NCBI GenBank assembly: GCA_035531315.1
Contig: DATKTD010000218.1
Span: 1 to 11,566 of the forward strand
Reading direction: 5' to 3'
Origin: CAIJMU01 sp035531315
GTDB lineage: Bacteria; Spirochaetota; Spirochaetia; Treponematales; Rectinemataceae
DNA length: 11,566 nucleotides
In this document: positions 6,847 through 11,566 of the stretch, one piece after another
Layout of the letters: each line of letters starts with the position of its first letter
How positions within the stretch are numbered: position 1 is the stretch's first letter
The notes under the pieces: model-generated
What the model was told of the DNA's origin: nothing
Seen by the model: the letters and a program-made list of their open reading frames with translations, nothing else
Database searches by the model: none
Translations under genes and position numbers: made by a program

Positions 6847-6875
6847 TTGCCCTCGGAAGCCACTCGTGCTATTTT
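6847..6875 (+). promoter_or_regulatory. Candidate promoter of the hydrolase/peptidase operon, placed for a leaderless transcript
   Basis: TTGCCC (6847-6852, 4 of 6) is followed after 17 bases by TATTTT (6870-6875, 4 of 6), with an extended -10 TG at 6867-6868. Six bases separate it from the ATG at 6882, so transcription would begin at about the start codon. The same -35/17/-10/six-base/ATG spacing is seen upstream of recQ, and here too no ribosome site precedes the ATG. Confidence 0.45.
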
Positions 6876-6881
6876 CGTACG

Positions 6882-7883
6882 ATGAAGTCTGCACGAGAAT
6901 CAAAAGAGCGGGTCGAGCAGGGTCACGGCGGCGTCGCGGAGTCGATGGCTCCTTGGCCGGCCCTCGCTCCCTTTGCGAGGAAGATGGGGGCGGACCAGAG
7001 GGACTCGCCCCGGATTTTCTATTTCGACAGCGCCCCGGGGGATAGGAGCCGTCCCGTCGTCCTCCTTATTCACGGACTCGGCGACGAGGCCGACAGTTTT
7101 CGCCACCTCTTTCCCTTCCTTTCGCGGGACTTTCGCCTCCTGGCGCCGGACCTCCCCGGTTTCGGGCGTTCCGAGTCTCCGGGCAAGACCAGCTTTCGCC
7201 TCTGCGTCGAGGCTGTCGCAGGCATCCTGGAAACCGAGGGCATAGAGGAAGCCATCGTGCTCGGCTCCTCGCTCGGCGCCTCGATAGCCCAGAATCTGGC
7301 GCTCAGACAGCCCTCGCGGGTCGGCGCCCTCCTTCTCGAGGATGGTGGCTCGCCGGCCCCCAACAGGGCTGCCACGACCCTTCTCGCGATGGCCCTGCCT
7401 TTTTTCGGCGAGCGGCGCTATCAGGGCTTCAGGGAGAACGGCGAGGCCGCCGTCGCCTCACTCGGCCCCTATTATGCCGATTGGGAGGGCCTGCCCGAGG
7501 AGGACAGGCGATTCCTGGCCCGCCGCGTCCTGGACAGGGTGAATTCGGAAACGCAGGCTCGGGCCTATTTGTCGCTCCTGCGGAGCACCATAGCCACCAT
7601 GGCCACCTCCTCGGCCTCCTTCGCGCGGCAGCTCCGCTATTGGAAGAAGCCTCTGACCGTGGTATGGGGGGCCGAAGATCGCATCGTTCCCGCCGATTCC
7701 GGACGGGCCATAGCCGGGCGTGTGACTGGCGGCGATTTCCGCCTCGTGGAGGGGGCGGGTCACCTCCCCCACCAGGAAAGGCCCGCGGCGACGGCGGGAA
7801 TCATCCGCGAACTCGCGGACGCGATGGCTGCCGGCAAGCCCCGCGAGGAGAGCCCCTCCAAAGGCGGAAGGGCCCGAAGGTGA
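6882..7883 (+). CDS. Alpha/beta-hydrolase fold protein
   Basis: The 333-residue product has the full alpha/beta-hydrolase signature: an oxyanion-loop HGLGD (64-69 region), the nucleophile elbow GSSLG (128-132, Ser130), the acid in GAEDRIVP (Asp266) and the histidine in GAGHLPHQERP (His294), with a helical cap between about 155 and 250. Such enzymes hydrolyse esters, lactones, amides or C-C bonds; the substrate cannot be assigned. There is no signal peptide, so it should be cytoplasmic, unlike the two genes after it. The start is uncertain: ATG 6882 has no ribosome site but a well-placed promoter, whereas ATG 6945 and ATG 6984 have GGAG or GAGG slightly too close to them. The C-terminal 15 residues are basic and probably disordered. 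Its TGA overlaps the GTG of the M15 gene, so the two are translated in tandem. Confidence 0.92.
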   Translation: MKSARESKERVEQGHGGVAESMAPWPALAPFARKMGADQRDSPRIFYFDSAPGDRSRPVVLLIHGLGDEADSFRHLFPFLSRDFRLLAPDLPGFGRSESPGKTSFRLCVEAVAGILETEGIEEAIVLGSSLGASIAQNLALRQPSRVGALLLEDGGSPAPNRAATTLLAMALPFFGERRYQGFRENGEAAVASLGPYYADWEGLPEEDRRFLARRVLDRVNSETQARAYLSLLRSTIATMATSSASFARQLRYWKKPLTVVWGAEDRIVPADSGRAIAGRVTGGDFRLVEGAGHLPHQERPAATAGIIRELADAMAAGKPREESPSKGGRARR

Positions 7884-8800
7884 AGGGAAGCCGGCTGACG
7901 AGAGCGATCCTCTTCTTTTCCCTCTTCGCCCTCCTACCGATTTCGCCGAGCGCCGACCCCCTTTCGCGCGAGTTCGACGGTTCGGTCGGCTTCAACGGCA
8001 GGCAGGTCTTCGAGGCCTTCGCCCTGGCCTGGCCGGGAAGATTCTCGAAGGTGGAGCGTCTCGACGGGGACTGGGCCGTGCGGCTCGACGATCAGTGGTT
8101 CAGCTGGTCCGGCGGCCGCCTCCTCCCACTCGGGGTCAAGGACGAAATGTCCTGGTCGCCCTGGCCCTTCTATTCCTATCCCGCCGCCCTCCCACCCGTG
8201 CGTAAGCTCGACGCGAGCGAAAGACAGGCCCTCGAAAAGGAGCTTGCCAGGAAGGATGCCTCGCCGGAGCACCGGGACTCGGCCTTCTTCAATCTCCTCT
8301 TTCACGCCCCCGACCACGAGGGAGCCTGGGATCGCATGAAGACCATCCTGCTTTTCGGCCAGGAAGTCCTGGTCAATCCCGACATCCTGGAAGAGCTCTC
8401 CGCCGTCGAAAGGGATATCCGCGCCGACGCGACGACCGACCCCGTGGTGGCCGGATGGATCAGGTCGATCGGCCACATCGACGGCTTCGCCTGGCGAAGC
8501 ATCGCGGGTACCGCCTCGCGCAGCATGCACTCCTACGGAATGGCCATCGACATCGTGCCCGCGAGGTCCCGGGGCCTCGCCTGGTACTGGCTGGACGCGA
8601 GGAACATGGGGATCCAATGGTATGACCTGCCCCGCTCCCAACGCATCGCGGTGCCCTTGAAAGTGATACAGGCCTTCGAGCGCCGAGGCTTCGTGTGGGG
8701 CGGCAAGTGGTTCTACTGGGACCTCGTCCATTTCGAATACAGACCCGACATCCTCATTCTCAACGGCATGTCGGTCAACTCGCAGGAGTCCATCGATTGA
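7880..8800 (+). CDS. Secreted M15-family zinc peptidase (VanY-like, D,D-carboxypeptidase/endopeptidase type)
   Basis: The 306-residue product carries the M15 zinc-peptidase motif near its C-terminus: SRSMHSYGMAIDI (213-225; ligands His217 and Asp224) and WDLVHFEYRP (280-289; catalytic Asp281 and ligand His284). M15 enzymes cut D-Ala-D-Ala or L-Ala-D-Glu bonds in cell-wall stem peptides. Residues 1-25 form a signal peptide (KGSRLTR, then a hydrophobic LFFSLFALLP core), so it acts outside the cytoplasm. Residues 45-110 form an aromatic-rich N-terminal region not typical of short VanY enzymes. The start is GTG at 7880, overlapping the hydrolase stop as GTGA, with GGAAGGG seven bases upstream; longer in-frame starts would lie inside the hydrolase gene and bury the signal peptide. 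It is followed directly by another wall peptidase gene. The exact bond cleaved is unknown. Confidence 0.92.
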   Translation: MKGSRLTRAILFFSLFALLPISPSADPLSREFDGSVGFNGRQVFEAFALAWPGRFSKVERLDGDWAVRLDDQWFSWSGGRLLPLGVKDEMSWSPWPFYSYPAALPPVRKLDASERQALEKELARKDASPEHRDSAFFNLLFHAPDHEGAWDRMKTILLFGQEVLVNPDILEELSAVERDIRADATTDPVVAGWIRSIGHIDGFAWRSIAGTASRSMHSYGMAIDIVPARSRGLAWYWLDARNMGIQWYDLPRSQRIAVPLKVIQAFERRGFVWGGKWFYWDLVHFEYRPDILILNGMSVNSQESID

Positions 8801-9981
8801 AGGCGCCTGGCTCCAGGTCGCCCCGGCCCCCCGCGAGGCCCTTTTTGGCCCTTGTCGTCGCCACCCTCGCCCTTTCCCTCGCCGCCAGCGGCGCGAAGGG
8901 CCTCGCTCCGGGCTCCGGCCGGCCCACCAATCTCTCCGATCTCGGCGAGCTGTGGGGGCACGGAGTCGAAGCCGCGATCGAGTCGGCCTACCGCGACTGC
9001 TTCAGGACCTTCGTGGTCGACGGCAACCTCGTCACCATCCGCATACCCTTCGGGGAGAACACCGACCGCTCCGAGCTGGCCGGGACCGATCTCTCGATCA
9101 AGGGCGGCGGCAAGGCCGACCCCGAGGAGTTGTGGAAGGAGATCGGCGCCCTCCTCCAGGGCGAAGACTTTCGCAATTATGAGAAGGCCCTGGGCGACGG
9201 CAACGAGAAGGTCATCGTCTTCGACCTCGCCAAACGGAGCTGGGAGGTCAGCCACGACATCTTCCTCGTCGCGAGGGCCAGGTCCGGCCTCTATCCCGGC
9301 CTCCCCCACCGACCCGTCGTGCTGTCGACGGGCAAGGGCGTGGACAGGGGAGCCATCTACGACTACCTCTTCGCCGTCGGCGGCCTGGGCATGGATTGCT
9401 CCGGCTTCGTCTGGCACGCGCTTTCCACGGTAGCCAAGGCGGGAGGCGTCGACCTCGCGAGGGCACTCGGCAGGTACAGCGGGGCGCCGACCAGGGCGAC
9501 CACATCCCTGTACATCGGAACCTGGTTCTTTACCCCCAACAACAAGGCCTTCGAGCTCGTGGACGATCGCATATCGAAGCTGAGACCGGCCGACATCATC
9601 GTCTTCCGCGACCAGAACGGAAAGACCGTCCACTCCTCGATCATCCAGTCGATCGACCGCAAGACCGGCCTCATCCGCTATCTCCAATCCACCGACGAGG
9701 CGCCTCGCGAGGTTCGCGGCGTCCACGAGTCCTTCATCCACTTCGACCCGGCCCATCCCGAGCTCAGACTCTCCGATCCCTCCCTCGTCTGGTCGCAGCG
9801 CCGCGAGGCCGCCTTCGACGGCGAGCCCGCCTCGGCCTTTCCCGACGACGGCTCGCGCTACAGGGCCTGGATGAACCAGGGGATCTTCGCGGGGACAGGA
9901 ATGGGCGGCGGCTTCGTCGTTCGCGTCAAGGCCCTCGCCCCCGCCATCAGGAAGCTCTCGGCAGCCAACGCGAAACGCTAG
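8797..9981 (+). CDS. Secreted NlpC/P60-like cell-wall cysteine peptidase
   Basis: The 394-residue product begins with a signal peptide (Arg/Pro-rich residues 2-15, hydrophobic FLALVVATLALSLAASGA at 16-33). A region of about 150 residues that I do not recognise follows, then an NlpC/P60-type domain: GMDCSGFVWHAL (198-209, Cys201 nucleophile), RPADIIVFRD (263-272) and KTVHSSIIQSID (276-287, His279). RYLQST (295-300) may hold the third polar residue. Family enzymes typically hydrolyse gamma-D-Glu-diaminopimelate or related peptide bonds in peptidoglycan. The start is TTG at 8797, overlapping the M15 TGA in TTGA, with AGGAG eight bases upstream; the in-frame ATG at 8695 would sit within the M15 gene and place 34 residues ahead of the signal peptide. 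Gene order suggests it works with the M15 enzyme. Its TAG shares CTAG with the convergent downstream gene. The domain call is good, the specificity unknown. Confidence 0.88.
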   Translation: MKAPGSRSPRPPARPFLALVVATLALSLAASGAKGLAPGSGRPTNLSDLGELWGHGVEAAIESAYRDCFRTFVVDGNLVTIRIPFGENTDRSELAGTDLSIKGGGKADPEELWKEIGALLQGEDFRNYEKALGDGNEKVIVFDLAKRSWEVSHDIFLVARARSGLYPGLPHRPVVLSTGKGVDRGAIYDYLFAVGGLGMDCSGFVWHALSTVAKAGGVDLARALGRYSGAPTRATTSLYIGTWFFTPNNKAFELVDDRISKLRPADIIVFRDQNGKTVHSSIIQSIDRKTGLIRYLQSTDEAPREVRGVHESFIHFDPAHPELRLSDPSLVWSQRREAAFDGEPASAFPDDGSRYRAWMNQGIFAGTGMGGGFVVRVKALAPAIRKLSAANAKR

Positions 9982-11566
9982 GCCTCCCGAGTTCCGTCGG
10001 CGGCCTCTGCGACCGGAGTCTCCGCGCCGGGCGGGCCCTTCGGCGCGCGCCCCGACCCGCCCTTCGACCCGCCCCTCGACCCGCCCCTCGGCCCGCCCCT
10101 CGGCCCGCCCCTCGGCCCGCCGCCGATCGCCCCCAGCGCTCCGGGCAGGAGGCAGACCAAGGCGATGAAGGTCGGACTCCACCAGATCTCGGCCTCCCGA
10201 TAGGCCAGGGCCGAAAAGGCGACGAGGGCGAGGGCGACGAAGAGGCCGACGGCAAAAACGCCACGGGGACTCAGGATCGCGAGGAGGAGGGAGAGGGCCA
10301 AGGCTATGGCGAGGGCTATCGGAAAGCTCGTATCGGGACCCACCGGGGCGATGAAGGAGGCCGTGAGGCCAGACCGGAAAAAGGCGGCGATGTCGCCCGA
10401 AGGATCGACCGGTGGCGCGCCTTCGATCGGCTCGAAGCCCCCCCGGGACCTATGCGGCGCCAGACCCATCACGACGAGGGAACCACCGAAATCGCGCATC
10501 ATGGCCTCGCGGGCGCCACGCCAATCCTGCAAGGCCGTCGCTGCATCGGCGAAGGCCCGATCGGCCTTGTCGCGGAGGGTCTGAACACCCTCCCGCGCCG
10601 CCTCGCTCAGGCCCGGTGTGCCCGCGAGCCCCGCGAGGAGTTCGTCCATCCGCGAGCGCTCCCCGAGGGCCGCCGAGGCCGCCTCGAAAAAACCCGCCTT
10701 GGCGACCCGCCATGCCTCGAGTTCCCGGCTACGCCCGGAAGCCAGGGCGGGATCCTCGTCCCCCGAGGCGGAATCCACGGCCTCGCTCGGCGCGAGGAGG
10801 GCCTCGCCGAGGGCGGCAGCCCCCCGCCAGAGATCGGTCGGCATGGCCCGATCGACGAGGAGGCCCGCCTTTTCGAGGGCGCCGACCTTCTCGACGACCT
10901 TCGCCTCGGCGGCGCGGTAGTCGTCGAGGGTCGAGAGCGGGAGACGTCGGGGCCAGCTATCGCGAAAATCCGGGCGGCCCAGGAGGGCCTTCCCATCACG
11001 GCCGAGGGGAATGATCACATCGCGGGTCCCGCCTCGAAACACATGGGCATTGATCAGGCGAATTCCCTTCGCCTCGAGCTCGATGCCCGATGCGCCCATG
11101 TGCCGCGCCAAAACGAGGAGGGCCGGGTGGGGAATGATGTTACCGTCGTAGCTCGCCAGGGGAAGGAAGCGGCCCAGGGGAAAAATGGGGGCATGCGTCG
11201 CCCCTGCCTCGTCCCTCAGAGAAAAACCCGAACCCGAAGACCCCTTCACGATCTGGGGCGGGGGAATGTCGATACCAGCTATCTCCGGAAGCCTCACGGC
11301 CATGGGCATCGTGGCGGAGGAGGAAAGGGAACATGAGGCTACCCAGGTCGACTCGGCATCGCTCAGGCTTCCCGGCAGGGGCCTGAGCCCCAGGCCGAAG
11401 CAAACATCGGGATGGAGGGCCAGGGCCGATTCCAGGGAGGGAAGCTGGGTCGAATCGGGAGTCGATTCCTCGAGGAGGCGTTCCTTGGACGAGGCGAGGA
11501 TGTCCTCGATGGCGCTGAAGCCCGACGTGGCGTCGGCGGCGCGAAGGGAACCCGAACGCAGGCCGA
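9978..11566 (-). CDS. CHASE2-like sensor protein with three membrane helices and Gly/Arg tail, N-terminus beyond right edge
   Basis: The 528 visible residues stay open to the right edge, so the N-terminus is missing. The visible part resembles a CHASE2 extracytoplasmic sensor domain: a beta-rich segment with PLASYDGNIIPHPALLVLARH, then VIIPLGRDGKALLGRP, and later DFGGSLVVMGLAPHRSRGGFEPI (about 10490-10420), which matches the usual CHASE2 ending of the G-x-hhhhG type before the membrane. Between these parts lies an Ala/Glu-rich helical insertion of about 140 residues (10919-10494). Three hydrophobic helices follow (about 10325-10272, 10259-10206 and 10175-10119), the standard arrangement after CHASE2. 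CHASE2 proteins normally continue into a cyclase, kinase or other output domain; here only a Gly/Arg/Lys/Pro repeat tail follows. The assignment is by pattern recognition without a profile search. The stop overlaps the convergent NlpC/P60 stop, leaving no intergenic space. Confidence 0.75.
   Translation of the reverse strand, partial: GLRSGSLRAADATSGFSAIEDILASSKERLLEESTPDSTQLPSLESALALHPDVCFGLGLRPLPGSLSDAESTWVASCSLSSSATMPMAVRLPEIAGIDIPPPQIVKGSSGSGFSLRDEAGATHAPIFPLGRFLPLASYDGNIIPHPALLVLARHMGASGIELEAKGIRLINAHVFRGGTRDVIIPLGRDGKALLGRPDFRDSWPRRLPLSTLDDYRAAEAKVVEKVGALEKAGLLVDRAMPTDLWRGAAALGEALLAPSEAVDSASGDEDPALASGRSRELEAWRVAKAGFFEAASAALGERSRMDELLAGLAGTPGLSEAAREGVQTLRDKADRAFADAATALQDWRGAREAMMRDFGGSLVVMGLAPHRSRGGFEPIEGAPPVDPSGDIAAFFRSGLTASFIAPVGPDTSFPIALAIALALSLLLAILSPRGVFAVGLFVALALVAFSALAYREAEIWWSPTFIALVCLLPGALGAIGGGPRGGPRGGPRGGSRGGSKGGSGRAPKGPPGAETPVAEAADGTREA
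10051..10122 (-). repeat. 12-bp coding tandem repeat (six units) encoding Gly-Gly-Pro/Ser-Arg
   Basis: Six consecutive 12-base units, written on the plus strand as CTCGGCCCGCCC and variants, begin at 10051. The three units nearest the membrane helices are near-identical and the other three diverge. On the minus strand they encode GGPR three times, then GGSR, GGSK and GGSG, right after the last membrane helix of the CHASE2-like protein. The unit length is a multiple of three, so gain or loss of units would keep the frame. Confidence 0.9.

Noticed and set aside
6595..6885. Small gene of 96 codons whose TGA overlaps the hydrolase ATG as ATGA
   Set aside because: The overlap looks like coupling, but the third-position bases are mixed, the product is low in information, there is no clear ribosome site, and the frame crosses a predicted promoter. 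It is kept only as gene-free spacer.
8713..10182. Minus-strand open frame of 489 codons with GRVEGRVEGR-type repeats
   Set aside because: It is antisense to the NlpC/P60 gene, and the repeats are the 12-bp GC-rich units read in another frame.
9396..11336. Plus-strand open frame of 646 codons crossing the NlpC/P60 and CHASE2-like genes
   Set aside because: It covers two well-supported genes in another frame and on the other strand, and encodes an Arg/Gly/Pro-rich sequence with the 12-bp repeat in a different frame.

Overview
The window is a GC-rich bacterial chromosome segment (well over 60% GC by eye) carrying eight genes. All are ordinary in length and intact, except the first and last, which run off the window edges. 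I saw no rRNA, tRNA, insertion sequence, integrase, phage gene or CRISPR array. Taxonomy is inferred, with modest confidence. The strong GC3 bias combined with frequent ATA and AGG codons, the ArsC-like protein, the M15 peptidase with its aromatic N-terminal region, and the CHASE2-type membrane protein together suggest a high-GC member of the Spirochaetota, but none of these is diagnostic.

Layout from left to right. (a) 1-1807, minus strand: a MarR-type repressor gene overlapping (ATGA) a DHA2/EmrB-QacA drug exporter gene cut by the left edge, with a good sigma70-type promoter in front of the repressor. (b) 1967-4003, plus strand: a full-length recQ helicase gene, divergent from marR, with a promoter placed so that its transcript may be leaderless. 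(c) 4101-6412, minus strand: acetyl-CoA synthetase (acs), then a 74-bp gap and a small ArsC/Spx-fold gene, ending at a candidate intrinsic terminator that faces the end of recQ. (d) 6413-6881: the only long gene-free stretch. It holds two acs promoters in and beside an AT-rich island, several hairpins, one T6 run, a perfect inverted repeat, and a promoter for the next operon. (e) 6882-9981, plus strand: a three-gene operon whose genes overlap by four bases (GTGA, TTGA). It encodes a cytoplasmic alpha/beta hydrolase, a secreted M15 metallopeptidase and a secreted NlpC/P60 peptidase. (f) 9978-11566, minus strand: a CHASE2-like sensor protein with three C-terminal membrane helices and a Gly/Arg repeat tail but no enzymatic output domain. 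It runs off the right edge, and its stop codon overlaps the NlpC/P60 stop in a shared CTAG.

The groups do separate jobs: drug-responsive efflux (a), DNA repair and recombination (b), acetate activation (c), cell-wall cleavage (e), and probable envelope sensing (f). No single new multi-gene system is evident. The least explained items are the CHASE2-like protein without an output domain, the two leaderless-looking promoters, the structured gap at 6588-6846, and the compact wall-hydrolase operon.
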